Notes: a model not told the origin generated them from the sequence alone. DNA of 24,116 nucleotides from CAZGTQ01 sp964528575 (GCA_964528575.1 CAZGTQ010000292.1:1-24116); one strand, 5' to 3'. Numbered from the stretch's first letter, positions 1 to 8,260 are shown. Translations and numbers: made by a program.

Positions 1-665
1 GGCGGCGCCGCGGGCGCGCCGGCCGCGCGCCATGCGACCAGCGCGACGGCGACGGCGGCCCCCGCCGCGAGCGCGCCCGCGGCGATGCGCGCCGCGCCGA
101 GGGGGACCCGCAGTCCCTGCGGGAACGCGAGCGGGAGCAGCGCGAGCGCCCACGCGCGGCCGTCGCCGCCGTGCTCACGGTCCAGCTCGCGCCGCAGCTT
201 GGCGAGGCCGCGGTCCACGCGCGACTGGACGGTGCTGGCGGGGACGCCGGTGCGCTCAGCGATCGCGCGCACCGAGAGATCCTCGTAGAAGCGCAGCAGG
301 AGCGTCTCGCGGTACGGCTCGTCGAGCGCGAGGACGGCCGAGGCGACCGCGTGCTGCGTCGAGAAGCGCTCGACGACCTCGAGCGTCGAGGGCGCGACCT
401 CGTCGCGCGGCCGTACGCGCCGCTGCTCGCGCTCGCGCCGGCGCGCCTCGCCGCGCCGGAGCTGGCGCAGCGCGTTGAGCACGACCACCCGCATCCAAGC
501 GCGCGGCGTCGCGTCGCGCGCGGGCGGCCGCCGCAGCGCCGCGAGCCAGGCGTCCTGCGCGACGTCGTCGGCGACGCTCGGATCGTCGATCAGGCGGCGC
601 GCAACGGCCCGCACCCAGTCGGCGTCCGCCAACAGCCGCTCGATGTCCGGATGCGCCGCGTCCAT
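1..665 (-). CDS. ECF-type RNA polymerase sigma factor with C-terminal membrane segment (3' end beyond window)
   Basis: The 221 visible residues form a sigma-70 family ECF factor. Region 2 spans about residues 5-70, with the DDVAQDAW core-binding helix near 33-40. Region 4 spans about 104-162 and includes the DEPYRETLLLRFYEDLS stretch and a helix-turn-helix ending VPASTVQSRVDRGLAKLRREL. After region 4 comes a hydrophobic, Ala/Val-rich segment (about 192-213) that looks like a single transmembrane helix; the frame is still open at the left edge, so a periplasmic or C-terminal domain probably follows. The ATG was chosen because it gives the natural region 2 N-terminus; another ATG 8 nt upstream is out of frame. 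The adjacent upstream gene is a paralogue with the same sigma-plus-membrane design, but a terminator lies between them, so this gene probably has its own promoter in the ~50 bp upstream. I see no adjacent anti-sigma gene. The family call is firm; the target regulon is unknown. Confidence 0.88.
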   Translation of the reverse strand, partial: MDAAHPDIERLLADADWVRAVARRLIDDPSVADDVAQDAWLAALRRPPARDATPRAWMRVVVLNALRQLRRGEARRREREQRRVRPRDEVAPSTLEVVERFSTQHAVASAVLALDEPYRETLLLRFYEDLSVRAIAERTGVPASTVQSRVDRGLAKLRRELDREHGGDGRAWALALLPLAFPQGLRVPLGAARIAAGALAAGAAVAVALVAWRAAGAPAAP

Positions 666-715
666 GCCGGCATCTGAAGTCCCGCGGAGCCCGCCGCATA
701 CGACGGAATCCGGCG

Positions 716-746
716 AAAAACCGCGGGCACGGCGCGCGGGTGCCCG
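716..746 (-). terminator. Intrinsic terminator after the large sigma-factor fusion
   Basis: On the minus strand a 7-bp perfect stem (CGGGCAC / GTGCCCG, positions 740-746 and 724-730) with a 9-nt loop is followed 3 nt later by TTTTT (716-720). It lies 14 nt beyond the stop codon of the 760-3534 gene and before the start of the next sigma gene at 665. Stem plus T-tract is the classic rho-independent layout, so the two sigma genes are probably separate transcription units. Confidence 0.75.
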
Positions 747-759
747 TTCGACGGTCTAT

Positions 760-3534
760 TCAGCGCTCTTCGGGCGGCAGCTCGAGCTCGAGCGTCTCGA
801 CGCGGCCGGGCGCGCCGACGAGCTCGCGCACGGCGAGCGTCTCGCCGCCGGAGTAGAGCTCGACGCGCAGCGGGCCCGCGGGGGCATACTCGAGCGCCTC
901 GCGGCCGGGCGCCACCGTCGCGTCCGCGACGCGGATGCCGCGCGCGAAGATCGCCACCCGGCCGCCGCGCTCTCCGCTCAGCACGACGCGCACGCGCGTC
1001 GCGGGCTCGAGCACGAGCTCGACGTCGCGCGCGTGCCCGCCCTCGGGGACGGTCACGCCCCCGACGCACGCGACGCGGCCGTCCGCCGTCTCGGCCTGCA
1101 CGCTGTAGGTGCCGGGCCGCAGATCGGTGAACAGGAACGCACCCATGTCGCGCGAGGACGTGCCCTGGCCGAGCGAGCCGCCGCCGCCCCCGAACAGCAG
1201 GTGGACGTGCGCGTCGCAGGGCGCGCCGTCCGTGCCGACGACGCGGCCCGCGACCGTGTGCTTCACGCCGAGGCGCAGGACCACGCCTTCGTCGCCCGCG
1301 CGCGCCTCGAAGCCACCCGACATCCCGAACGTGCCGCTCCCCCACGCCGAGAGGCGGTACGGACCGGGCGCCAGCGGGCCGAGGCGGAACGTCCCGTCCG
1401 AGCGCGCGGTCGTGCGGCTCTCGCCGCGCCCGTGCTCGGGCTGGCCGCGCACCGCCGCGTAGACCAGCGGTCGGTCGCCGGGGCCGAGCACGACGCCGCG
1501 GACGAACAGGCCGCGCGCGCAGACGAGGTCGACGATCGCATCCGACGGCGGCTCGGTGACGACGATCCGTGCCGCCTCGGGCGCGACGGCGTCGTCCGGC
1601 GGCTCCTCGTTCATGGCGTACGCGCCCGGGCCGATCCAGTACGCGCCCGGCGGGAGCCGCACGAGCTCGAACGCGCCGCTCTCGTCCGTCGTCGTCGTCG
1701 TCGCGGCCTCGCGCACCTCCCAGTCGGCGAGCAGCCGCCGGTCGCCCGGCCGATCGTCCGCGGGCACCGCCCAGATCGCGTGGCCGGCGACCCGCCGTCC
1801 CGCGTCGTCGGTGAGCGAGCCGACGACCCGCGCGCCGGCGTCGAGGTCCCACGCGAGCTCGCGCCGCTCGCCGCGCTCGAGCACGAGCGGCTCCGGCTCG
1901 CGCCACGCGAGCTCGTCCGCCGCCCACAGCTCGGCGCGCAGCGCGACGCCGGGCGGCAGGTCCTCGACCGTCGCCACCCCGAGCCCGTCGAACGCGACGC
2001 GCACGCCGACCGCGTCGCCGCGCACGACGAGCTCGCAGTCGGCCGGCGCGCGGCGGCTCCACGCGACGCGCACGACGAGCGACGCCGTCGCGCGCATGCG
2101 CACGAGGTGCGGCTCCAGCTCGTCGTGGTTGACGCGCAGGACGTCGATGCGCTCGGTCGCCCACCCCGCGAGCGAGACGTGCAGCGCGCCGGGCTGCCAC
2201 GACGCGTACGGGATTCGGAACGAGCCGTCCGCGGCGCTCGTCGTCGCGACGTCGTCGGGCGACTCGCGCCCGCTGCCGTACGCGATGCGCGCGCCCTCGA
2301 GCGGCTCGTCCGTGTCCGCCGCGACGACGCGTCCGAAGAACGCGCGGTCGAGGCCGTGCGGTAGGCGCACGACGAGCTCGCGGCGCTCGCCCTGCTCCAG
2401 CGGCTCGAGCTCGACCTGCACGCGCCGCGTCGGGTCGTACGGGTCCTGCGCGCCTTCGTGATCCGCCGTGAGCGCCAGCGCGACGCCGCTCGGCACGTCG
2501 ACGTCGGCACGGCCGAGCGCGTTCGTGAGCTCGTGTGCGACGTCGAGCGGCGCGCCGGGCGCCGCCGGCGCCTGCACGCGCAGCCCCACGCTCTCGATCG
2601 GGACGCCCGTCCGAGCGCGCACGACGGTGACCAGCCACGTCCCCTCGTTCGCCGGCGGCGCGCCGCTTGCTCGCGGCGACGCGCTCCGCGCAGGCACGCC
2701 CACGCCCACGCGCTCGCGGGCGGTCGGCGCCGACTGGGCGGCGAGCGCGGCCTCGCCGCCGTCCGCTGCCCGCTCGCGCACGTCCGCCGCCGGCGCGAGC
2801 GCTGCGAGCGCGTCCGCCGGCTGCACCGCAGCGGCGCCGTCCGCCGGCGCCAGAGCGCGCATGAGCGGGATCGAGCCCACGGCCGCGACGCACACCGCGC
2901 CCGCGACCACGCCTGCCTTCGCCTTCGTCCCCACGATCGTCCCCCAAGTCCCGCTCGTGCTCCACGGAACGTCGCTCCACGGGAGAGCGGGCGCGAGCGC
3001 GAGCGGGACGAGCGCGGACAAGCCGCCGTCGACGTCCCGCTCGAGCCGCGCCCGCAACTTCGCGAGCGCGCGGTCGAGACGCGTGCGCACCGTCTTGAGC
3101 GGCACGCCGTCCCGCCGCGCGATCTCCCGCGCGGAGCGACCTTCGAACCAACGCAGGACGACGACCCGCCGGTACGGCTCCTCGAGCGCGCGCACCGCGT
3201 CGAGCACGCGCCGCTCGAGCTCGAGCCGCGCCGCGACCTCGTCGGTCGCGGGCGCCGCTTCGCTCGCGCTCGCATGCTCGTGCCGCGCACGCTCGCGCGC
3301 GCCGCGCCGCGCGCTGCCGCGCCGCTCCTGCCGCACGTGGTTGCGCAGCACGGCGGCGAGCCAGCCGCGGAGCGATGCTCGGTCGGTCGGGCCACGCTCG
3401 AACGCGCGCACGAGCGTCTCCTGGACCGCGTCGTCGGCGCGGTGCTCGTCGCGCACGAGCGAGCGCGCCAGCCGCCGCAGCCAGCCGTGGCTCTCGAGCG
3501 CGGCCTCGAGCGTCTCAGGATCGGGCGGAGCCAT
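760..3534 (-). CDS. Membrane-tethered ECF sigma factor with long carboxypeptidase-regulatory-like tail
   Basis: 924 residues. Residues 10-70 are sigma region 2 (DDAVQETLVRAFERG near 34-48) and 107-165 are region 4 (EEPYRRVVVLRWFEG, then the helix-turn-helix VPLKTVRTRLDRALAKLRARL). A single hydrophobic helix at about 206-228 follows. The remaining ~700 residues are a chain of at least four beta-sandwich modules resembling CarboxypepD_reg/Cna-B domains, each with a V-x-G-x-V opening and a DGSFR..L.PG.Y-type ending (around 399-450, 568-635, 676-730 and 759-815). The expected topology is an N-terminal sigma domain in the cytoplasm and a tail outside, which could make the protein a one-piece signal sensor. 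The start was set at the ATG just before region 2; the frame extends far upstream but with composition unlike a protein. A five-threonine run (612-616) comes from an ACG trinucleotide repeat. It is divergent from the peptidase-like gene at 3612 with 77 bp between them. Sigma and tail domains are seen; sensing is inference. Confidence 0.9.
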   Translation of the reverse strand: MAPPDPETLEAALESHGWLRRLARSLVRDEHRADDAVQETLVRAFERGPTDRASLRGWLAAVLRNHVRQERRGSARRGARERARHEHASASEAAPATDEVAARLELERRVLDAVRALEEPYRRVVVLRWFEGRSAREIARRDGVPLKTVRTRLDRALAKLRARLERDVDGGLSALVPLALAPALPWSDVPWSTSGTWGTIVGTKAKAGVVAGAVCVAAVGSIPLMRALAPADGAAAVQPADALAALAPAADVRERAADGGEAALAAQSAPTARERVGVGVPARSASPRASGAPPANEGTWLVTVVRARTGVPIESVGLRVQAPAAPGAPLDVAHELTNALGRADVDVPSGVALALTADHEGAQDPYDPTRRVQVELEPLEQGERRELVVRLPHGLDRAFFGRVVAADTDEPLEGARIAYGSGRESPDDVATTSAADGSFRIPYASWQPGALHVSLAGWATERIDVLRVNHDELEPHLVRMRATASLVVRVAWSRRAPADCELVVRGDAVGVRVAFDGLGVATVEDLPPGVALRAELWAADELAWREPEPLVLERGERRELAWDLDAGARVVGSLTDDAGRRVAGHAIWAVPADDRPGDRRLLADWEVREAATTTTTDESGAFELVRLPPGAYWIGPGAYAMNEEPPDDAVAPEAARIVVTEPPSDAIVDLVCARGLFVRGVVLGPGDRPLVYAAVRGQPEHGRGESRTTARSDGTFRLGPLAPGPYRLSAWGSGTFGMSGGFEARAGDEGVVLRLGVKHTVAGRVVGTDGAPCDAHVHLLFGGGGGSLGQGTSSRDMGAFLFTDLRPGTYSVQAETADGRVACVGGVTVPEGGHARDVELVLEPATRVRVVLSGERGGRVAIFARGIRVADATVAPGREALEYAPAGPLRVELYSGGETLAVRELVGAPGRVETLELELPPEER

Positions 3535-3611
3535 CGTCGGGAGTAGGGATGCCGCCGGCGTCGAAAGTACCTCGAATCGCCCCTCGGCGCCTGGCGTACC
3601 ATGGGCCTTCC
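3535..3611. promoter_or_regulatory. Short divergent intergenic region (sigma fusion / HExxH protein)
   Basis: These 77 bp separate two genes starting in opposite directions, so promoters for one or both should lie here or inside the coding starts. I see no clear -35/-10 pair and no Shine-Dalgarno sequence before either ATG. The shared region would make autoregulation of the peptidase-like gene by the neighbouring sigma factor plausible, but that is inference only. Confidence 0.35.
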
Positions 3612-5948
3612 ATGGACGCGCGCCACCTGCTCCTCGTCCCGCCGCTCGCCTTGGTCGCCGCGACGCTCGCCGCCGCCGCGCTGGCGCCGTGGCGGGCGAG
3701 CGGAGCGGCGGCGCCCGCGCTCGCGCCGGCGGGCACCGCGGACGACGGCTTCGTGCCCGCCGCGCGGGCGCTCGAGCTCGCTGCGGCGCCGGCGGCGACC
3801 GCCACGGCACCGGCGGCTGGGAGCGACGCCGCGCACGCGCTGCGCGACGAGCACCGCGTCGCGCTGGCGGACGACGAGCTGCCCTGGAGCGTCGGCCACG
3901 CCGAGCGCTTGCTCGCCGCGCTGCGCGATGTCGGCGCGCTGCGCGATGTCGGCGCGCCGCCCGCGCCGTCGCGCTGGTCGCTCGTCGACGGCTCCCTCGC
4001 GTACGACGTCGCGTTCGCGAGCGAGCGCGACGCGCTCGCGGTGCGGATCTCCGCGCGCGCGTTCGAGCGCGCGCGGCCGGCGCCGGCGACGTTCGAGGGC
4101 GAGGACGGCTTCGTCTCGTCGCGCCGGCTCGTGCACGCGCTCGTGCGCGTCGCGACCGACGCCGGGCGCGACGCGGACGCGTGCGAGCGGCTGCTCGCCG
4201 CGCGCTTCGGCTGCTCGCTGCGGCCGGACGATCACGCGGAGCTGACGCGCGCGACGACGCGCGAGACCGCCGCGCGGTTCCAGCCGTTCCGGCCCGAGGA
4301 GAGGCTCGTGCTGCTGCGCGCGCTCGAGGAGCTGCCGCCGGCGCTGCGGCCCGTTCCGGGGCTGCGCCACGTCGTGCGGCGGCTCGACGGGACGACGCAC
4401 CCGACGCGGCCGGACGCGCACGCGGTGAGCTGGCCGAGCGAGGGCTACGTCGAGTTCTGCGAGGCCGCGTTCGGCGCGCACGCGGAGCGGCTCGTGTTGC
4501 ACGAGGCGGCGCACTTCGCGTGGGCGAACGGGCTCGACGACGTGCAGCGCGAGCGCTGGAGCGCACTCGGCGGCTGGACGCGCGACGAGAGCAGCCCGAG
4601 CGGCTGGACGACGCACGAGGACACCGCGTTCGTCTCGGCGTACGCGCACGCGAACGGTCCCGACGAGGATCTCGCGGAATCGCTCGCGCACGCGGTGCTG
4701 TGCCCGGACAAGCTGCGCTCGCGCGCGCCGAGCAAATACGCGTTCGTGCGCGAGGTCGTGCTCGGCGGGAGCGCGTACGTCTCGGCGGTCTGGCCCGAGG
4801 CGACGTTCCAGGTGCGCAGCGTCGCGCCCGATCGGGCCGCGCCCGGACCGGTGCGCGCGGTCGACGTACGCGTCGCGGGCGGGCCGCGCGAGGACAAGCA
4901 CGTCACGATCGAGGTCGCGCTCGCGCCCGGCGCGGCGGGCGGTGCGGAGCGCGCGTTCGTGCGCCTCGTGAACGCGGCGGGCGCGCACGAGGACGTACAC
5001 CTCGTGCCCGCCGGCGAGGACGGCGCGCGCGGCGCGCTGCTGCGCGGCGAGCTGGTCGTGTCGCGATTCGCGAAAGCAGGCGCGTGGCGCGCGACGCAGC
5101 TCGTGCTCACCGACGCCGCCGGCAACGAGCGTTTCGCGCGCCCGGTCGACGCGGCGTGGGAGCTGGTCGTCGACAACCCGCTCGAGGACGAGCGGCCGCC
5201 GCGCTACGTGCCCGGCTCGCTGACCCTGTCGGCCGCGCGCGAGCACGACGCGCGCGGCCACGTCGTCACGGCGCGCTGGCGCGTCGACGAGGACGTCGCG
5301 ATGTCCGAGCGGCCCGACGCGTGCCGCATCGCGCTCGCCGCGCCGCGGGGCCCGAGCGTCGCGGCGTACGGGACCTACGACGCGGCGACGCGCACGTGCA
5401 GCGCGCGCGTCGTGCTGGGCGAGCATCGGCCCTCGGGCGCGTACGCGGCGCGCGAGATCGCGATGCGCGACCGCGCGGGCAACTCGACGCGCGTGCCGTT
5501 CTCGGACGAGCCCGGCGACGAGCGCCCGCCCGCGGTCGTCGTGCGCACCGCGCATCCCGACGGCGCGCCGCCCGAGCTCGACCTCGCACGCCTCGCCGTG
5601 CACGCCGAGCCGAGCGCTCCCGCCGGCGCGTCCCCCGACGGCGAGACGCGCGTGCGCATCGACTACAGCGCGCGCGACGACGCCGCGGGGCTGGGAAACG
5701 TCAGCTACGTGCTGCGCGACCCGCGCGGGGTCGAGCACCACCGCTACCACTACCACGAGAGCTTCCACGGCGAGCACTTCGAGGGCGACCCGACCGTTTG
5801 GCGCGGCTACGCGATCGAGGTCGTGCTGCCGCCGCGCTCCGAGCCGGGCACGTGGGGACTGGTGCGCATGGACCTCGCCGACAAGGCGGGGAACGTGCTG
5901 CGGCAGAGCTTCGTCGAGACGCTGCGCTTCGAGGTCGTCGCGCCGTGA
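3612..5948 (+). CDS. Secreted HExxH metallopeptidase-like protein (anthrax lethal factor-type site) with C-terminal Ig-like modules
   Basis: 778 residues. The N-terminus (MDARHLLLVPPLALVAATLAAAALA) is a signal peptide or anchor. A zinc-peptidase site is visible: H297-E-A-A-H301, a tyrosine in SAYAHANGPDE (Y344), and a downstream glutamate in EDLAESLAH (E356). This HExxH...Y...E spacing matches the anthrax lethal factor / Pro-Pro endopeptidase (M34-like) family, where the two His and the distal Glu bind zinc. The second half (about 410-778) holds three beta-sandwich modules, each ending in a D-x-AGN motif (TDAAGNERF, RDRAGNSTR, ADKAGNVLR), a pattern also present in the kinase at 10020. An 18-bp unit is exactly duplicated at 3921-3956, duplicating LRDVGA. 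The start was chosen for the signal peptide; an in-frame ATG at 3549 is possible but gives a poor leader. Peptidase activity is inferred from the motif; the substrate is unknown. Confidence 0.82.
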   Translation: MDARHLLLVPPLALVAATLAAAALAPWRASGAAAPALAPAGTADDGFVPAARALELAAAPAATATAPAAGSDAAHALRDEHRVALADDELPWSVGHAERLLAALRDVGALRDVGAPPAPSRWSLVDGSLAYDVAFASERDALAVRISARAFERARPAPATFEGEDGFVSSRRLVHALVRVATDAGRDADACERLLAARFGCSLRPDDHAELTRATTRETAARFQPFRPEERLVLLRALEELPPALRPVPGLRHVVRRLDGTTHPTRPDAHAVSWPSEGYVEFCEAAFGAHAERLVLHEAAHFAWANGLDDVQRERWSALGGWTRDESSPSGWTTHEDTAFVSAYAHANGPDEDLAESLAHAVLCPDKLRSRAPSKYAFVREVVLGGSAYVSAVWPEATFQVRSVAPDRAAPGPVRAVDVRVAGGPREDKHVTIEVALAPGAAGGAERAFVRLVNAAGAHEDVHLVPAGEDGARGALLRGELVVSRFAKAGAWRATQLVLTDAAGNERFARPVDAAWELVVDNPLEDERPPRYVPGSLTLSAAREHDARGHVVTARWRVDEDVAMSERPDACRIALAAPRGPSVAAYGTYDAATRTCSARVVLGEHRPSGAYAAREIAMRDRAGNSTRVPFSDEPGDERPPAVVVRTAHPDGAPPELDLARLAVHAEPSAPAGASPDGETRVRIDYSARDDAAGLGNVSYVLRDPRGVEHHRYHYHESFHGEHFEGDPTVWRGYAIEVVLPPRSEPGTWGLVRMDLADKAGNVLRQSFVETLRFEVVAP
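3921..3956 (+). repeat. 18-bp exact tandem duplication inside the HExxH gene
   Basis: The unit ctgcgcgatgtcggcgcg occurs twice in direct succession (3921-3938, 3939-3956), keeping the frame and doubling the hexapeptide LRDVGA. It is a recent-looking in-frame duplication in a variable part of the protein before the catalytic domain. Confidence 0.9.
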
Positions 5949-6027
5949 AAGAGCGCGCCGAGGGCGTCGCGCCGTAGATCCGTCTTCACGAGTTCCCTAC
6001 GCCGAGATCCGACCCTTGCGAACGACG

Positions 6028-7770
6028 ATGATCCGCCCCCGTCTGCTCGTTCTCGCGCTCGTCCTCGTCTGCGCCGCGTGCGCGACGGAGCGCGACCCCG
6101 CGCAGCGCATCTCCGACGCGCTCGTGCCCGACCCGCCGCCGCCGGCGGAGCTCGTCCTGCGCGGCGGGCGCATCGTCACGATGGACCCGCGCCGGCCCGA
6201 GGCCGACGCGCTCGCCGCGCGCGGCGGCCGCATCGTCGCCGTGGGCAGCGCGGAGGCGATCGCCGCGCACATAGGACCCGAGACGCGCGTGGTCGAGCTC
6301 GCGCCGGGCCAGCTCGCGGTGCCGGGGCTGATCGACTGCCACGCGCACCTGCTCGGCATCGGCGCGATGCAGACCCAGCTCGACCTCACGCGCACGAAGA
6401 GCTGGGCGGAGATCGTCGCGCTGGTCGCGCAGGCGGCGTCGGCGGCGCAGCCCGGCGAGCTGATCCGCGGCCGCGGCTGGCACCAGGACAAGTGGATCGA
6501 GGCGCCCGAGCCGCTCGTCGAGGGCCTGCCGACGCACGCCGCGCTCTCGGCGGCGTCGCCCGAGAACCCGGTGCTGCTCACGCACGCGAGCGGGCACATG
6601 ACGTTCGCGAACGCGAAAGCGATGGAGCTCGCGGCCGTGCGCGCCTCGACGCCCGATCCGAGCGGCGGGACGATCGTGCGGGACGAGAGCGGCGAGCCGA
6701 TCGGCGCGTTCCGCGAGACCGCGGCCGGGCTGCTCGGCGCCGCGGCCGAGGGCGCGCAGCCGCCCGACCCGCGGCGGCTCGCCACGCTCGCGATCGACGA
6801 GGTGCTCTCGAAGGGCGTGACGACGCTGCACGACGCGGGCTCGTCGTTCGCGACGATCGACGTGCTGCGCGGCATGGCCGACCGCGGAGAGCTGCGTTGC
6901 CGGCTCTGGGTGATGGTGCGCGAGCCGAACGACCGCCTGCGCAGCCAGCTCGCCGACTACGCGATCGAGGGGCTCGGCGACGACCGGCTGACGGTGCGCG
7001 CGATCAAGCGCGGCATCGACGGCGCGCTCGGCTCGCACGGCGCGTGGCTGCTCGAGCCGTACGCGGACCTGCCCGCGAGCGCGGGGCTGAACACCGAAGC
7101 GGTGCCGTCGATCGCGGAGACGGCCGCGATCGCCGCGCAGCACGAGTTCCAGCTCTGCGTCCACGCGATCGGCGACCGCGCGAACCGCGAGACGCTCGAC
7201 GTGTTCGCGGCGACCTTCCGCAAGCACCCCGAGCGTCCCGACTGGCGCTGGCGCGTCGAGCACGCGCAGCACCTGCACCCGCTCGACGTGCCGCGCTTCG
7301 CGGAGCTCGAAGTGATCGCTTCGATGCAGGGCGTGCACTGCACGTCCGACGCGCCGTTCGTCGCCGAGCGGCTGGGGCCCGAGCGCGCGGAGAGCGGCGC
7401 CTACGTCTGGCGCGCGCTGCTCGACGCGGGCGCGCTCGTCGTCAACGGCACCGACGCGCCGGTCGAGGACGTCGACCCGATCGCGTGCTTCTTCAGCAGC
7501 GTCACGCGCGAGCTCGACGACGGGAGCGCGTTCTACCCGGCGCAGCGCATGTCGCGCGTCGAGGCGCTGCGCTCGTACACGATCGACGCCGCCTACGCCG
7601 GCTTCGAGGAGGACGTCAAGGGCTCGCTCGAGGTCGGCAAGCTCGCCGACGTCACCGTGCTGTCGCAGGACGTCCTCGCCGTGCCCGACGCCGCGCTCGC
7701 GCGCACCGAGGTCGACTACACGATCGTCGGCGGGCGCGTCGAGTACGAGCGCGCGGCCGGGTCGAGGTAG
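6028..7770 (+). CDS. YtcJ-type amidohydrolase (Amidohydro_3 family) lipoprotein
   Basis: 580 residues from ATG 6028. The N-terminus has a lipoprotein signal ending in a lipobox-like VCAAC, with lipidated Cys at 18. The rest is an amidohydrolase-superfamily (beta/alpha)8 barrel of the YtcJ/Amidohydro_3 type. The short beta-sandwich start is LVLRGGRIVTMD. The first metal ligands are H105 and H107 in LIDCHAHLLG. AIKRGIDGALGS follows (K327 may be the bridging lysine). H379 lies in VHAIGDRAN, H412 in RVEHAQH and the catalytic-type D476 in NGTDAPVED. The C-terminus (GSLEVGKLADVTVLS) closes the beta-sandwich. Length is normal for the family. Such enzymes hydrolyse C-N bonds in amides or cyclic amides, but substrates are mostly unassigned, so none is proposed. 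A TTG at 6016 is in frame but the ATG gives a standard lipoprotein leader. The gene stands alone, convergent with the small gene ending at 7801. Confidence 0.9.
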   Translation: MIRPRLLVLALVLVCAACATERDPAQRISDALVPDPPPPAELVLRGGRIVTMDPRRPEADALAARGGRIVAVGSAEAIAAHIGPETRVVELAPGQLAVPGLIDCHAHLLGIGAMQTQLDLTRTKSWAEIVALVAQAASAAQPGELIRGRGWHQDKWIEAPEPLVEGLPTHAALSAASPENPVLLTHASGHMTFANAKAMELAAVRASTPDPSGGTIVRDESGEPIGAFRETAAGLLGAAAEGAQPPDPRRLATLAIDEVLSKGVTTLHDAGSSFATIDVLRGMADRGELRCRLWVMVREPNDRLRSQLADYAIEGLGDDRLTVRAIKRGIDGALGSHGAWLLEPYADLPASAGLNTEAVPSIAETAAIAAQHEFQLCVHAIGDRANRETLDVFAATFRKHPERPDWRWRVEHAQHLHPLDVPRFAELEVIASMQGVHCTSDAPFVAERLGPERAESGAYVWRALLDAGALVVNGTDAPVEDVDPIACFFSSVTRELDDGSAFYPAQRMSRVEALRSYTIDAAYAGFEEDVKGSLEVGKLADVTVLSQDVLAVPDAALARTEVDYTIVGGRVEYERAAGSR

Positions 7771-7800
7771 CGGCGTCGCGCGCGGCGCTTCACGCGCGCT

Positions 7801-8034
7801 TCACGAGCCGCTCGCGATGCACCAGCGGCGCAGCGGCTCGTCGGCCATGACGTAGCGCGTGCGCGTCGCCGGATCGACGAGCGCGCACAGGCCGCGCCGC
7901 GCGTCGCGCACGGCCGAGAGCCGCCGGCGCGAGATGACGAGCTCGTAGAACTCGTCGGGGCCGACTACGCGCGTTCGCTCACGGTCCTTCGGACCCGACT
8001 CGCGCCTCCCGGCGCCCCTCTTCTCGCTCGTCAT
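7801..8034 (-). CDS. Small hypothetical protein (77 aa)
   Basis: No family recognised. The protein begins MTSEKRGAGRRESGPKDRER, a charged, probably disordered basic tail, followed by a compact segment (RVVGPDEFYELVISRRRLSA ... DPATRTRYVMADEPLRRWC) that could fold as a small beta-rich domain. There is no signal peptide or membrane helix, so it should be cytoplasmic. The start is well supported by a perfect AGGAGG 9 nt upstream; a longer frame begins further upstream but lacks such a signal. It lies 226 bp downstream of the GST-like gene on the same strand and converges with the amidohydrolase gene, with 30 bp between the stops. Confidence 0.65.
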   Translation of the reverse strand: MTSEKRGAGRRESGPKDRERTRVVGPDEFYELVISRRRLSAVRDARRGLCALVDPATRTRYVMADEPLRRWCIASGS

Positions 8035-8043
8035 CGACTGGTT

Positions 8044-8049
8044 CCTCCT
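8044..8049 (-). promoter_or_regulatory. Consensus Shine-Dalgarno site (AGGAGG)
   Basis: The minus strand reads AGGAGG, then 9 nt, then ATG at 8034. Most genes in this window have weak or no ribosome binding sites, so this one decides the start of the 77-residue protein and supports it being a real gene. Confidence 0.8.
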
Positions 8050-8177
8050 CCGAGCTGCCCGCTCCGCGAGCGGGGGCGGCGCGCGGCTCGGCCCCCCACT
8101 CCCGGCTGGCGCGCGCATCCTAGCCCCCGGCCGCGCCCCCGCGCTGCGCCGGAGCAGGCCGCTCCGGGGACTCCAGC

Positions 8178-8228
8178 GCAGCGCTGCCCGAAGTCGTGCG
8201 GGCCGGCCCGCTTACGAGCGGCCGCTCG
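8178..8228. repeat. Cluster of three perfect palindromes
   Basis: Three perfect palindromes lie within 51 bp: gcagcgctgc (8178-8187), gcgggccggcccgc (8198-8211) and cgagcggccgctcg (8215-8228). The last two are both 14 bp, separated only by tta. They sit between the stop of the GST-like gene (8261) and the start of the 77-residue gene (8034). No T-tract follows on the minus strand, so this is not a standard intrinsic terminator. It could be an operator, a rho-type transcript end, or chance in GC-rich DNA. Confidence 0.7.
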
Positions 8229-8260
8229 GTCCCGGGCTCGAGACGTCGCCGCGCAACGGC

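Noticed and set aside
1685..1703. ACG/GTC trinucleotide run in the sigma fusion gene
   Set aside because: It encodes five threonines in a surface-type loop; short trinucleotide runs are expected at this GC content and there is no sign of phase variation, since length changes stay in frame.
590..5777. Very long Arg/Ala-rich open frames in other frames and on the opposite strand of the sigma and peptidase genes
   Set aside because: They are by-products of high-GC codon use in the real genes: composition is almost entirely Arg, Ala, Gly and Pro, with no recognisable domains.
6016..6027. TTG start for the amidohydrolase
   Set aside because: In frame, but the ATG at 6028 gives a standard lipoprotein signal peptide and the four extra residues add nothing.
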